64,000 nucleotides of DNA from Verrucomicrobiia bacterium (GCA_035629175.1 DASPIL010000058.1:1-64000), one strand, 5' to 3'; numbered from the stretch's first letter, positions 51,452 to 61,434 are shown. The notes: generated by a model not told the origin, from the sequence alone. Translations and numbers: made by a program.

Positions 51452-54400
51452 TCAACGCTGAAGCGGCCTGAAGGCACGCGCTCCGGCAAGCCAGGCAGGA
51501 TCGGGCAGTGCATAAGGCCGGAATGTTTCGAGGTATCCCTCGCGATCGTTGTAAAACAACGCGCGATGCATTCCAAGGGTTCCCGCGTCGGGCTCATCAA
51601 TCAGCGCCGCCGAATCGCTTGCGCTCATCTGGAACAATACACGCATCGAAAATTCGCTGAGCGTTTTCCGCCCAATGTAACGGCTCACGTTGTTGTAGGT
51701 GTCGCAGCTCGCGATGATATGAATACCGCGGGCGGAACCTTCCGTAATCAGGCTTTGCAGCACGGCCGCCGGCTGCACCGCATCATCGGTGCTGGACGAA
51801 AAACCGAACTCATCCTCCGGCCGCAGTTTGCGGAAATTCTGCAATCCCTGGATCAACACGTAGGTGTCAGGTCCCGCCGACGATTCCTCCCGCGCTTTGA
51901 ATTCTTCGGCGAGGCGCTTCATGGCGCCGGCAAGCTCGCCCGGCCGCACCCGCTGAACGTCGGCCGAAAGCATCTGTGCCGCTCGATCCAGAAAATCGCC
52001 TGCTGCACCTGAGCCTTGCCCCGGACTTTCGAGGACCACAAACCGAACGTCACCGGCGGGATACTGCGCCGCCAGCGCGATCAAACTGGTCCCCAGCATG
52101 ATTGATGTGCTTTCCTCGCTTTGTCCCACAATCAGCAAATGGCTGCCGCTTTGTCGTTGGAACACAGCCTCAGTTGGGCCTTTGATGGAATTCGGCGCAC
52201 CGAGCCACACCCGCGCGGAAGCAGGCGCAGCCGCGGGCGGCAGCTCCAGTGCGCGCTGCAGCAGAATGTTGTCGCGGATGTCAGCGGCCGCATTCCCTTC
52301 GAACACGAAGGGGCCGGGATGCTTGACGGCGTCCCGCGCGGCGCGCTCCCGCACCATGATCAGGTAACGTTCCCGCTCCTCTTCCGAGAGCCACACCGCC
52401 TGGAACGGGCTGTTGCCATCAATCGCTCCTGCGGCGTCGTTGTAGATTCCTTCGCCGGGACGCGACAACAGCCGGGGCGCAGGATTGTCCTGGTCCATGA
52501 TCAAATAAGCGTCGGCTTCATTGCACATGAGTGCGATGCGGATCACCATTTGTCCGAGAGTTGCGCGCGCAAGCGTGTAGGCGCCGCCCAGCGTTTGCGA
52601 ACCGAGAATCACGTGAATGCCAAAGGCACGGCCCTGGCGCACGATCCGATCCAGCAACACCGCCGCTCCCTGCGAAACGCGATCCTCCTCCGTGAAAAAT
52701 TCCTGGAACTCATCGATCAGCAGCAGCGACCGCGGCATCGGCTCCTTGCCACCACTGCGCCTGTAACCCGCCAGATCCTGCACCCCAAGCGTGCGAAACA
52801 GATCACCCCGCCGCCGTAATTCGTCGTCGACCCGCTGCAGCACACTCAATCCAAACTGGCGGTCACTCTCGATGGCCACGACGCGCGCATGCGGCAGGCG
52901 ATGCGTTGCGTATCCCTTGAATTCAACGCCTTTTTTGAAATCAACGAGATAAAACTCGACCTCTTCCGGCCGGCACCACAGCGCCAGGTTGGTAATGATG
53001 ATATGAAACAGCGTCGATTTGCCTGAGCCCGTCTTGCCCGCGATCAACGCGTGCTGGCGCGTGCCGCGGCCGATCTCCAGCCATTGCAGCTTCGTCGCGC
53101 CTGAACGTCCGATTGCGACACGCAATTCCTCCGCGGTCTCGCGGCTCCAGATTTCCGGTTCCGGCGGGGCAACGTGCGAGAAAGGAACCTCAACTCGATT
53201 CGATCCACGCCCGCTTTCTCCCACCTGATGCAGAAAACGCGTGGCGACTTCCGCCGGAGGAGGTTCATCGAGCACGAGGCGCGTTCCAGGGCGTTTGGTT
53301 CCCGCGATCGCAAATCCCCCATCGGCTGCGACCAATTCGACGCTGTTCTTCCGCAGCTCATCGGCCACAAACCCCTGCGGCAGCGGCTGGCGCTGGTCCC
53401 AATGGATGAGCGTGTAAACCCCGCACCGTGCGCCATTGCTCACGATGTTGATCAGGCGCCGCAGCGCGGTGTCGCTGAAGTTGACGGGAAAATCCGCGAT
53501 GACCAGGAAATGATATTTCTCAGCGATGCTGCCGGCCTGCGCGTTGTATTCGGTGATCGTCGGATATTCATTGCGAAGGTACATCTGGATGACCTTCTCC
53601 ATGTGCTCGTTCAATTCAGCCAGTTTTTCCTCGAGGTGATTGGATTGGGTCCAGATGCGGCTGTTGATGTGGCTTTCCTCGTAGTCGGCCAGGTGCATAA
53701 GCCCCGCGAAACTCTGGCCGAGTCCAACGGGATCGAAAATTGTGAAGCTCAATTTGCCGGGAGGAGTGGCAGCCAGCAGCCGGAAAATAATGCTGTTGAT
53801 GAGCGTGCGCGCCGGCGCGGCATCCCCCGTGGTCCTGACCAGCAACGATCCCGCATCGGGGTAAGTCAGCAACAGCGGCACAGCCAGATTTTCGGCAGGG
53901 GGTGCAAGCCGCGAATCCTGGGGCACACGATCCGTCAACTGTGGAATTGCCAGGTGCAACTCACCGAATCGCGCCGCATTGATAAAATGGTTGGGGGGAT
54001 CCCACTGAGCCCAGGAATCATCCTGCCAGCTGGGAAACAGTTGCTGCGCCTCCGCGGCATTCCGGGAGAGCGTCTCGAAGATGGGCCAGACATGCTGTTT
54101 CCATTCGCCAGCCAGCGCCGAGAATTTCGCGTGCCGATCCGCTTCGCGTTGCGCTTCGCGGGCCTGATGATCCGCCTCGAGCCCTAGCCTGGCTTCCTCG
54201 CCCTCACGTTCAAGCCGTTCAATGTGCGCCGGATGCTCCAATTCAATCCGCTGCAGCCTGCGTTGAAAAACCGCCTCATTCTTTTGCGTGACACGTTGAG
54301 CTTGTTCATCAATGCGGCGGGGGCGCTCTCCGAGCAGGTCGATGCCTTCCTTGACCGCTTTTTTCCATTCCTGATTCAATGCCTGCTTCGCCGCCTCGAA

Positions 54401-55327
54401 CTCTGCATGTATGCGCGCTTGCTCCTGCGCGCTGCGCGCGTGCGCCTGGGCAGCGGCCGCGCTTAGCAATTGCTGGATCGTCGCGAGATCGGACGCCAGC
54501 ATCTTGGCGGTCGGATTGATTTTACTCGTCGCCGTCAAGCGCCCGAGCAACAGCAGAATCCCGGCGGCCACAAGGCCAATCCCGATTGCCCGCCATGGAC
54601 CGCCCGCAGGCAATTGGGCTGCAACAGGCGAAAGCATCACAACACCTGCGATGAACAGGAATGCGGACACGCCGGCAGGAAAGAAGCGAAACCATTTCGG
54701 CAGAGCGGCCGAGCTCAAATCCTCCAGGCGCCGTGACGCATCCGCGTGCGCTTGAGCCGCCTTTTCGAGCATTTCATCGGGCGAGGCGGCGGCGACAGAT
54801 GGGACGGGATGTTCGCGCGACAGCATGCGGGTAATCTTCCCGTAGCCGCTGAAGGCAAATCGAGTCGACGTGGCCAGTTGCGCGAGCCATTGCTGGGCTT
54901 CGATGAGCCGGCCGTTAAATGCCGCGTCGTCTGCTGCGAGCGCGGCGAGTTCAGCATCCCGCCGTTTCTCGGCATTCAGGGTGCCTTCCTGCACTTTGTA
55001 TTTCCGGCGCCCTTCCACTTCATGAATGGCATCCAGAGCCCGGCGACGGCTTTCCATGTGGCCCCGGTTGATCCGGGCCTTCCGTTGTTCAAAGCGCTGC
55101 TGCAATCCTTCCATTGCATGCTGCGAGTTCAACTCCGCCTGCGCTAGCATCTGGCTCCGACGCGCCAATTCGGCCTCGCGCGCGGTAGTGAACGCATGCT
55201 GGTCAGCCGCTGTGCGCGTGCGGAACTCTGCGAGGAGGCGTTGCTCGCGCGCGGCGAATTCCTGCATCGCAGCCACCAGCTGGTCGATCAGCGCCAGCGT
55301 TTCATTTGTGCCTGGAAGCTTACTCAC
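51452..55327 (-). CDS. Membrane FtsK/SpoIIIE ATPase with EccC/EssC-like architecture
   Basis: 1291 residues. Residues 10-150 are a long charged coiled coil. Two membrane helices sit at about 211-235 (KWFRFFPAGVSAFLFIAGVV) and 244-263. A second coiled coil runs to about 420. Three ATPase-like units follow: a degenerate one (about 480-650, no Walker A), a complete one with LIAGKTGSGKSTLF (Walker A near 764) and SLLLIDEFQEFF (Walker B near 868-873), and a degenerate third one (LLIVGQSEESTSIMLG, near 1090). Two membrane helices plus three FtsK-type domains is the plan of the T7SS motor EccC/EssC. No DNA-translocase gamma domain is seen. Last gene of the WXG100 operon; its start overlaps the previous gene by 8 bases. 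Confidence 0.9.
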   Translation of the reverse strand: MSKLPGTNETLALIDQLVAAMQEFAAREQRLLAEFRTRTAADQHAFTTAREAELARRSQMLAQAELNSQHAMEGLQQRFEQRKARINRGHMESRRRALDAIHEVEGRRKYKVQEGTLNAEKRRDAELAALAADDAAFNGRLIEAQQWLAQLATSTRFAFSGYGKITRMLSREHPVPSVAAASPDEMLEKAAQAHADASRRLEDLSSAALPKWFRFFPAGVSAFLFIAGVVMLSPVAAQLPAGGPWRAIGIGLVAAGILLLLGRLTATSKINPTAKMLASDLATIQQLLSAAAAQAHARSAQEQARIHAEFEAAKQALNQEWKKAVKEGIDLLGERPRRIDEQAQRVTQKNEAVFQRRLQRIELEHPAHIERLEREGEEARLGLEADHQAREAQREADRHAKFSALAGEWKQHVWPIFETLSRNAAEAQQLFPSWQDDSWAQWDPPNHFINAARFGELHLAIPQLTDRVPQDSRLAPPAENLAVPLLLTYPDAGSLLVRTTGDAAPARTLINSIIFRLLAATPPGKLSFTIFDPVGLGQSFAGLMHLADYEESHINSRIWTQSNHLEEKLAELNEHMEKVIQMYLRNEYPTITEYNAQAGSIAEKYHFLVIADFPVNFSDTALRRLINIVSNGARCGVYTLIHWDQRQPLPQGFVADELRKNSVELVAADGGFAIAGTKRPGTRLVLDEPPPAEVATRFLHQVGESGRGSNRVEVPFSHVAPPEPEIWSRETAEELRVAIGRSGATKLQWLEIGRGTRQHALIAGKTGSGKSTLFHIIITNLALWCRPEEVEFYLVDFKKGVEFKGYATHRLPHARVVAIESDRQFGLSVLQRVDDELRRRGDLFRTLGVQDLAGYRRSGGKEPMPRSLLLIDEFQEFFTEEDRVSQGAAVLLDRIVRQGRAFGIHVILGSQTLGGAYTLARATLGQMVIRIALMCNEADAYLIMDQDNPAPRLLSRPGEGIYNDAAGAIDGNSPFQAVWLSEEERERYLIMVRERAARDAVKHPGPFVFEGNAAADIRDNILLQRALELPPAAAPASARVWLGAPNSIKGPTEAVFQRQSGSHLLIVGQSEESTSIMLGTSLIALAAQYPAGDVRFVVLESPGQGSGAAGDFLDRAAQMLSADVQRVRPGELAGAMKRLAEEFKAREESSAGPDTYVLIQGLQNFRKLRPEDEFGFSSSTDDAVQPAAVLQSLITEGSARGIHIIASCDTYNNVSRYIGRKTLSEFSMRVLFQMSASDSAALIDEPDAGTLGMHRALFYNDREGYLETFRPYALPDPAWLAGARAFRPLQR

Positions 55328-55532
55328 AGTCTTTTCTCACTTTTGCCAGCAGGTCATCGACTTTCTCCATCGCAGTAATCGTTCGGTCAACGCTGATGAA
55401 CAGTTCCTGCATGTAATCCTTCTCGAACTCGAGCGCCTTTGCGTCCCGCCACGCTTCGCGCGTCTCGTGCCATTGCATCCACAAATCCTTCGTCAACGTG
55501 GCAAGGCGGCTCTTGGACCCCGCAAGGCTCAT
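55320..55532 (-). CDS. Small coiled-coil protein of the WXG100-FtsK operon
   Basis: 70 residues. It has a short basic start (MSLAGSKSRLATLTKDLWMQ) and one long helix (DAKALEFEKDYMQELFISVD ... MEKVDDLLAKVRKDCE). No known motif is seen. It overlaps both neighbours (4 bases upstream, 8 downstream), a sign of strict co-translation. A small helical partner that docks WXG100-type substrates or the ATPase would fit. It has one or two Trp in the first 30 residues (LWMQWHETREAW), but not a clear WxG turn. Confidence 0.75.
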   Translation of the reverse strand: MSLAGSKSRLATLTKDLWMQWHETREAWRDAKALEFEKDYMQELFISVDRTITAMEKVDDLLAKVRKDCE

Positions 55533-56065
55533 GGCTGCGCCTCCCCGTCTGACGGCTCGGACTGGGCCGCGGGCGCCACTGCGTTCGTTCCGGAAACGAC
55601 ATCACGGTAGGCCGCGAGGGCGCGGCTGATCTGTTCGAGATGGGCGACGGCTCGCGGCAGGTCATTGTTGAGGACATGCTGCAGCCCGTTCGTCTGGCGC
55701 ACCAGCGGCTCAGCGATATGCTCCAGTTCGCGATCCCATTTTTTCAAAAGGCTGAGTTTATTCTCCGCTTCCTGGACACTGTCGCGCGCCCTGCGAACCG
55801 CCATCTGCTGACCGGCGGTGGCTTCATCCATCAATGAAAGGCGCGCCGACGAAAGCTCGCTCATGGCAGCATCGAGTTTTTTTCGGCGACGACGCAATTC
55901 GTCGCTCCAGTTCTTGCGCTGATCTCCCTGGATCCATTGGCGGGTGCGGCTGACCTCGCCGGAAACCTCCTCCACGAGAGCGCGGGTTTTCGTGGCATAC
56001 ACAATCAGGTGCGCGCGAAATTTATCGATCGCTTCAACCGATGTGACCTGGGCTCGTTCGGCCAT
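55529..56065 (-). CDS. Helical coiled-coil protein of the WXG100-FtsK operon
   Basis: 178 residues, nearly all helical. Residues about 10-130 are a coiled-coil bundle (VEAIDKFRAHLIVYATKTRA, RRRRKKLDAAMSELSSARLS, VQEAENKLSLLKKWDRELEH). WIQGDQRKNWSDEL holds a W-x-x-G-like turn between two helices, which is reminiscent of the ESX-type helical hairpin but longer. The last 20 residues (NAVAPAAQSEPSDGEAQP) are flexible. It begins directly after the stop of the WXG100 gene (TAA-ATG) and ends overlapping the next start. It may be a chaperone or a second exported substrate. Confidence 0.75.
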   Translation of the reverse strand: MAERAQVTSVEAIDKFRAHLIVYATKTRALVEEVSGEVSRTRQWIQGDQRKNWSDELRRRRKKLDAAMSELSSARLSLMDEATAGQQMAVRRARDSVQEAENKLSLLKKWDRELEHIAEPLVRQTNGLQHVLNNDLPRAVAHLEQISRALAAYRDVVSGTNAVAPAAQSEPSDGEAQP

Positions 56066-56338
56066 TTAACGCTGGTTCAAGTACTCCTCAATGCGCTGTG
56101 CCTTGCGGAGAAGGTAGGGGGTGTGGGCCTTTGACAGTTCCACGAATTTTTTCAACGCCTTCATCGTCTGCCGAAATTCCTCCGAGAACTTTTCGTGTTC
56201 CTGGTCCTGCCAGCTGTCGCCGAGCGCGGTGAAACGCGCCTGCAGCAATGTCAGCCGGCCTTCCAAATCGCTGTTGAACCGCTGAAGGTCATCGGCAAAC
56301 CGCCGGACCTTTTCCGGATCCATCATCGCCTGAGCCAT
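56066..56338 (-). CDS. WXG100-like (ESAT-6 superfamily) protein
   Basis: 90 residues with no signal peptide. Two helices are joined by LGDSWQDQEHEKFSEEF; Trp43 fits the WXG turn, with Asp in place of Gly. Size, the position of the Trp, and the amphipathic helices (KVRRFADDLQRFNSDLEGRL and KALKKFVELSKAHTPYLLR) match WXG100. The usual C-terminal YxxxD/E secretion motif is not clear. WXG100 proteins are exported as dimers by T7SS motors of the FtsK type. AAAGGA five bases before the ATG is a strong ribosome binding site, the best in the operon, so it is probably the most translated product. It opens the four-gene operon. Confidence 0.85.
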   Translation of the reverse strand: MAQAMMDPEKVRRFADDLQRFNSDLEGRLTLLQARFTALGDSWQDQEHEKFSEEFRQTMKALKKFVELSKAHTPYLLRKAQRIEEYLNQR

Positions 56339-56527
56339 GCAATTCCTTTCGAGCTGTTAAACGCCGGGTGCAGCGCTGACGCAACTTAGCTTGGTGCCCC
56401 GAAGATGGCCAGCAGGAGAATCACCCGTTCGAGACGCGCGGCATTGATGGCCTTCAGCGAAAATCGCGCAAAGGGGCAGTCCTGCTTGCTTTCCCAGACC
56501 CCGCGGGCGGGCGCCGTTGCTCAAAGC

Positions 56528-59500
56528 TCAGGGAACTTCAATCTGATAGTAGCGCCCAGCCTCCTCCCCGCTGAGGGAGTTCGTGAATGAAAAACTGCCC
56601 AGAGAATCAAATTGGTTGGTCGAAATGCGGATCCACTCTGTCATGGGCCGCGCAAGGTTCGTGGTGGTCAGAACATGATACGTCCAATCGGGTGTGCCCC
56701 CTGAGCCTCGAATGACAAGGCCAGCCGCAACATTTTGAACCTGCGAAAGGTGCGGCGACGCAGTGCGCAAGACCCAGAGCGTCCCATCAAGGTTCAGACG
56801 CGATGTGTTCCATTTCAGGCTGTCATCGAGGGCGGGCAGGCTGAAGCTGGCGAATTCACCCGTGAATGATTCAGCCTGCAGCAAGGGAAACCGGTCGCCC
56901 GCGGCAAGGAGCTCGGGTGTCACATTCACCACCGTCAATTCTCCGTTCAATGCAAGATTTCCGCCGACCCGGATCGAATCGTTCGTCATCGGGCTTACAC
57001 TGATTTCAAACACCGCGTCGCTGCCTGCTGCAAACGTCACGTTGCGATGGAAGCGCAACGCTCCGATGCCTGCGCCGGGCCGCAATCCGCCAATGATGAC
57101 CGCATCGCCGCCAATGATTCCGTTCCCCCCGAGGCTGCCATTAACACCCACCGTGACGACATTCGTCGCCGCCGATTGATCGCCATTCACCAGCAATCTT
57201 CCGGCGTTGACCGTTGTCGCGCCTGAATAGGTGTTGTCGGAGGTGAGTGTCCATGAACCCGCGCCTTCCTTGATGAGCGCCGTTGTGCCTTGGAAACGCG
57301 CGTTGTTGATCGCATCCGTGTTCAAGCCACCGACGCGCCACGTGACAGAATTTTGCGCACCGGCTCCGCTGCCCGAACCGGCATTTACAACCGCTCCAAC
57401 CGCGCCCGAGAATTCGCCAATCGGAATCACGCTTCCCGCATTCGCGCGTGAATACATGAAAATGTTCGAGGCGATGTGCACACGCGCGGCGGGAAAACCA
57501 GCGCCCGTGCTGACGCGAAAGTCATCCATCGTTCCGCTGGGCGGCGTGCCAGTGGTTGGCAACACGTTGAGCGATCCCGCAAAACCCGTCCAGTCGCCGC
57601 CGACGTCACCGCGCACGTAATCCACATTCAGGTTGAGCGTTCCTGAGCCTGTGACCGTGCTGGCGATGGCCTGCCGCGGACCGGCAGCGAGCGTTCCCGT
57701 TTGGCCGGATTCAATCACCAATCGATTGGTGATCGATCCGAAGCTGCTCGTGTTGTCCGCCAGCCCTGAACCGTACAGGGCAAGGCGGCCGCCACGAAAG
57801 AGCACGGGTCCCGATCCGAGCGCGAAGGTGTTGGCCGTGTATCCCCCAACGAGATTTCCGACGATCGCGAGCGTTCCGTTGCTCAGGATCGTTCCGCCTG
57901 AAAAGGTATTCGTCGTGCCCAGGGAAATCGTGCTTGTGCCCGTCTTGACCAATGCAGCCGGCCCTGCAATTCGCCCACCGCCCGTTATCGTGTAATTCCG
58001 GGTGCCGGCGAACATCAGGGAGGCCGGCTGAACAATCTGCGTCAGGTTCAACGCTGGGGTATTCGAGCCGCTGTTGTCAAAGAGCACATGCGCGCCATCG
58101 GTGAACACTGTGAGGGTCGAGCCATCAAACCAGTTCGCCGTTCCTATCACATTCCAAACGTTCTGCAAACCATCCCCGCGCCACGTCAACGCGGGCGGCG
58201 TTGCGCTCGTCGTTGCGCTGGCAGTGGCGGAGTATTCGGAGAATCCAGCCAGGTTCGTCCCACGCACCCGGTAAAAATAGGCAACGTTCGCAGCCAGCCC
58301 GGAATCCGTGAAGTTGGTCACGCTTCCACCCACCGTGCCGGCCTGCGCGAAGGCATTGCCATTACCTGTTGAACGCTCGATCAGGAACGCGTTGATGTCG
58401 TCACCCGTATGACGCCAGGTCAGTGTAATCTGTGAAGCATTCAATGCGAACGCCTGCAACTGGAAGGGTGCCGGCGGCGGGGCATTGGGGACGATCGCAA
58501 GGAGCGCAATCTGCCCCGGCAGATTGGTGAGCACGACGTCCTGGATGAAATTCCCGCTCAATGCCAGATTGTTGAGCCCGCCCGAAATCGCGCCGGTATA
58601 TGAAATCAGAGGATACACACCGCCTTGCAGGAACCCGTCCGGCAATCGCACCACAATCAGGTTTGTGCCCGTCAACGTGAGATTTCCCACGACGTCCACA
58701 CGATCGTTGGCACCCTGCAACGTGCTCGACAACTCAAAGTGATTGGTGGCTCCTGCGAGCGTCAGTTGATTTGAAACCGTGAGCACCCCTGCCCCGTTGG
58801 TGCCAGGGCCAACGATCAACGTGCAACCCGCCTGGACGGTCAGGCCGTTGCCGAAAATGCCCGCGCCGCCGATGGTGGCAAATCCTTCGGGTGTGCCTCT
58901 GCGTTCAACGGTCACCGCGCTGCCCGAAAACGCGCCGTTCACAATCAAGGCGCCTCCGCTGACAACTGTAGGGCCCGTGAAGGAATTTTGATTCGCAACG
59001 GTCAGGCGACCCTGACCCGCCTTGAGCAGTCCTCCCATGCCGGAAATCGACCCTGCGCCTGTGAAGATATAATCGGTTGGTGAGTACACAGTGACATGGG
59101 CGGGCTCGACGACCGTGCTCAGCGTCACAGGTGTTTGATTGGATCCGCCGATATCGAACAGCACGGATTCTCCTGCAAATGCAACCGGCGGATTGTTCGT
59201 GCTCCAAACCCCGTTCGTTCGCCAGTTCGCCGTCATTTCGTCCCACACGTTTCCAGCCGCATTGCCGCGCCATGCGAGCTGCGCCTGCGAAATCGGCGCG
59301 CGCGGCGCGGGCGACATTCCTGCGCCAAGAAAGAACCCGGGATGCGGCGGTTGATTGTATCCCGTATTCTGCCACGCAATGGCGCAACGATATTGCGGGT
59401 CGTGCATCAGCGTGTAGAAGCGGTTCGTCGAAAGCGTTGTTGCGGTGTAAATGCGCAGCGCGGAATTGTCGGCCGTGCGCCAGATGACTTCCTCGCGCCA

Positions 59501-61261
59501 GTCGCCGAACAGATCGGCGCTCAAGCACGGATTTGATTTCGTGCTGTTAACGGACGCGAGCCCTCCCGGCGAAAGCTGGCTGCTGGTTGAGCTTGAATTC
59601 CAGTTCCATTTTGAAATTGTCGTCCCGTCCAGCAGTTCGCGCGTGAGATCGGCATCCCACCAAAGAGCGAAGTTCATCTGTCCCGGCCTTGACCCGGAAA
59701 TCTGAACTCCCGTCGAACTCATCAGTCCCCCGCGCGATGCCCATGCCTCATAGCCGGGCTGTCGCGGATCGATGTCCATCGCAATCCCGCGGCCGACATC
59801 CGAGTTTTGTCCGCTGACACCAAACAAAATGGCTCCCGTCCGTGCATCGCGGAAGTCGCCGCCGTACGGTCCATACGAACCCGGATCTTCATGGACCATC
59901 CAGATTTCCTGTCCTGGACGATTGGGATTCATATCCGAAAGATGCAATGCATCGCCGTGCCCGAGGCCGGTCGAATAGAGTCCCTGCCCATTGTCATCGA
60001 TTGCCGCCGCGCCATAAACGATCTCGTCCTTCCCGTCGCCATCGACGTCGCCCACGGTCAGGCTGTGCGCGCCCTGGCCGCGATACGCGAGATTGCCACT
60101 GCCGCCCGTGTTGCTGTCAAACACCCAGCGCCTGCTCAAGCGGCCGTCGCGCCAGTCCCACGCGGCAATAACGGCGCGTGTGTAATAACCACGGCAGAAA
60201 ATCCCGCTCGGCTGCTTGCCATCCAGGTACGCCACCCCGGCGAGAAATCGGTCCAATCGATTGCCATAGCTATCGCCCCAAACAGCATTGATGCGGCTGG
60301 CCGTTGGATTGTCGTTGTTGTTGTCTGGATCGCGTTTGGGATAGTAGCCGGCGCTCGCCAGCTCCTGCCCCGTACTGCCTTCGAACACGGTCAGGAATTC
60401 CGGCCCTGCAAGAACATAGCCGTTCGCCGAGCCATTCGGATTGCTGTAGCGGTAATCATCCGTGTTGTTGAACGGCGGACGCGCTCCGTTCGCATTCTGC
60501 CAATTCGCCGCGCCCGCAACGTAGTTCCCGGCACCATCGCGCGTTCCCGGCGCTGTGCGGCACATCAGTTCCGCGCGGCCGTCGCCGTCGAAATCAAAGA
60601 CCATGAAATGCGTGTAATGCGCGCCAGCCCGGATGTTCGGACCGAGGTCAATCCGCCAGAGCAACGCCCCGTTCAACCTGTAACAGTCAAGCAACGTGTT
60701 TCCCGTGAACCCGCTTTGCGAGTTATCCTTGGAATTCGACGGATCCCACTTGAGGAAGATCCCGTATTGTCCATCCCCATCGACGTCGCCGGCACTGGCG
60801 TCGTTCGCGTGATAAACGTACTGGCTGCCATCGGGTGAAGTGCCGCCTGCGGGGATCGACAGCGGGATCTGCAGGTATTGCTGCGTCGGTGACTGCGCCG
60901 GAAGTGTATGGCCCGCGCTCGGAGGACTCATCACGCCGTTGGTCAGCGCACGAACAAAATAAGTGTTCGCCACTGAAAGGTTGGCGGATGCATCCACGAA
61001 ATTGCACGAGTTCACAATGGCGCCGCCGGTGTTCACCAGGTTTGTGAGACCATTCGCGACCCGATACACATTGAATGCGATCGCGTCGGGATCGTCCCCG
61101 AGCAGTCTCCAGCCGACATATACTGAATTCGCTCCCGTGGAGATTGCAATCAGTCCGCGATCGAGAGCTTCCATTTGGCGCTGTGCGGCCGCCGGGCCGC
61201 AACACGCGAGAACCAGGATGAAATGCAGGTAAGTTCGAGCGATGGGGAAAGGCTGATCCAT
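56528..61261 (-). CDS. Secreted PL11 rhamnogalacturonan lyase fused to beta-strand repeats
   Basis: 1577 residues. After a signal peptide (LHFILVLACCGPAAA), residues about 28-650 are a PL11 domain, an eight-bladed beta-propeller that cuts rhamnogalacturonan I by beta-elimination. It starts RQMEALDRGLIAISTG and has calcium-binding blade motifs such as GDVDGDGQYGIFLKWDPSNS, FDFDGDGRAELMCRTAPGT and GDVDGDGKDEIVYGAAAI. Three or more autotransporter-associated beta-strand repeats (GRLTVANQNSFTGPTVVSGG; TISLGTTNTFSGGTILSNG; WTLTSDNTYSGATTVNAGR) and one fibronectin III domain (about 970-1060) follow. No beta-barrel translocator is present. The end has a short conserved module (WTYHVLTTTNLARPMTEWIR). 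Confidence 0.93.
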   Translation of the reverse strand: MDQPFPIARTYLHFILVLACCGPAAAQRQMEALDRGLIAISTGANSVYVGWRLLGDDPDAIAFNVYRVANGLTNLVNTGGAIVNSCNFVDASANLSVANTYFVRALTNGVMSPPSAGHTLPAQSPTQQYLQIPLSIPAGGTSPDGSQYVYHANDASAGDVDGDGQYGIFLKWDPSNSKDNSQSGFTGNTLLDCYRLNGALLWRIDLGPNIRAGAHYTHFMVFDFDGDGRAELMCRTAPGTRDGAGNYVAGAANWQNANGARPPFNNTDDYRYSNPNGSANGYVLAGPEFLTVFEGSTGQELASAGYYPKRDPDNNNDNPTASRINAVWGDSYGNRLDRFLAGVAYLDGKQPSGIFCRGYYTRAVIAAWDWRDGRLSRRWVFDSNTGGSGNLAYRGQGAHSLTVGDVDGDGKDEIVYGAAAIDDNGQGLYSTGLGHGDALHLSDMNPNRPGQEIWMVHEDPGSYGPYGGDFRDARTGAILFGVSGQNSDVGRGIAMDIDPRQPGYEAWASRGGLMSSTGVQISGSRPGQMNFALWWDADLTRELLDGTTISKWNWNSSSTSSQLSPGGLASVNSTKSNPCLSADLFGDWREEVIWRTADNSALRIYTATTLSTNRFYTLMHDPQYRCAIAWQNTGYNQPPHPGFFLGAGMSPAPRAPISQAQLAWRGNAAGNVWDEMTANWRTNGVWSTNNPPVAFAGESVLFDIGGSNQTPVTLSTVVEPAHVTVYSPTDYIFTGAGSISGMGGLLKAGQGRLTVANQNSFTGPTVVSGGALIVNGAFSGSAVTVERRGTPEGFATIGGAGIFGNGLTVQAGCTLIVGPGTNGAGVLTVSNQLTLAGATNHFELSSTLQGANDRVDVVGNLTLTGTNLIVVRLPDGFLQGGVYPLISYTGAISGGLNNLALSGNFIQDVVLTNLPGQIALLAIVPNAPPPAPFQLQAFALNASQITLTWRHTGDDINAFLIERSTGNGNAFAQAGTVGGSVTNFTDSGLAANVAYFYRVRGTNLAGFSEYSATASATTSATPPALTWRGDGLQNVWNVIGTANWFDGSTLTVFTDGAHVLFDNSGSNTPALNLTQIVQPASLMFAGTRNYTITGGGRIAGPAALVKTGTSTISLGTTNTFSGGTILSNGTLAIVGNLVGGYTANTFALGSGPVLFRGGRLALYGSGLADNTSSFGSITNRLVIESGQTGTLAAGPRQAIASTVTGSGTLNLNVDYVRGDVGGDWTGFAGSLNVLPTTGTPPSGTMDDFRVSTGAGFPAARVHIASNIFMYSRANAGSVIPIGEFSGAVGAVVNAGSGSGAGAQNSVTWRVGGLNTDAINNARFQGTTALIKEGAGSWTLTSDNTYSGATTVNAGRLLVNGDQSAATNVVTVGVNGSLGGNGIIGGDAVIIGGLRPGAGIGALRFHRNVTFAAGSDAVFEISVSPMTNDSIRVGGNLALNGELTVVNVTPELLAAGDRFPLLQAESFTGEFASFSLPALDDSLKWNTSRLNLDGTLWVLRTASPHLSQVQNVAAGLVIRGSGGTPDWTYHVLTTTNLARPMTEWIRISTNQFDSLGSFSFTNSLSGEEAGRYYQIEVP

Positions 61262-61434
61262 TTGGCAGTGTATGTCAGGATTGGTCGTTCAAATGCGAGC
61301 GATATTGTATCGACACGCCGCCGCCAGACCCAGCCCCGCAATGCCTGTCCCCGCAGCAAATTCTGGTTACACAGCCGCCGCGGAATGCGTGCCGCGGACG
61401 CCTGGCGGCCGGCCATCCAACCTTTTGCCCTGCG

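Noticed and set aside
51452-55327. Ordinary chromosome-partitioning FtsK
   Set aside because: Wrong membrane layout (two helices), long coiled coils, three ATPase-like units, no gamma domain, and a WXG100 operon.
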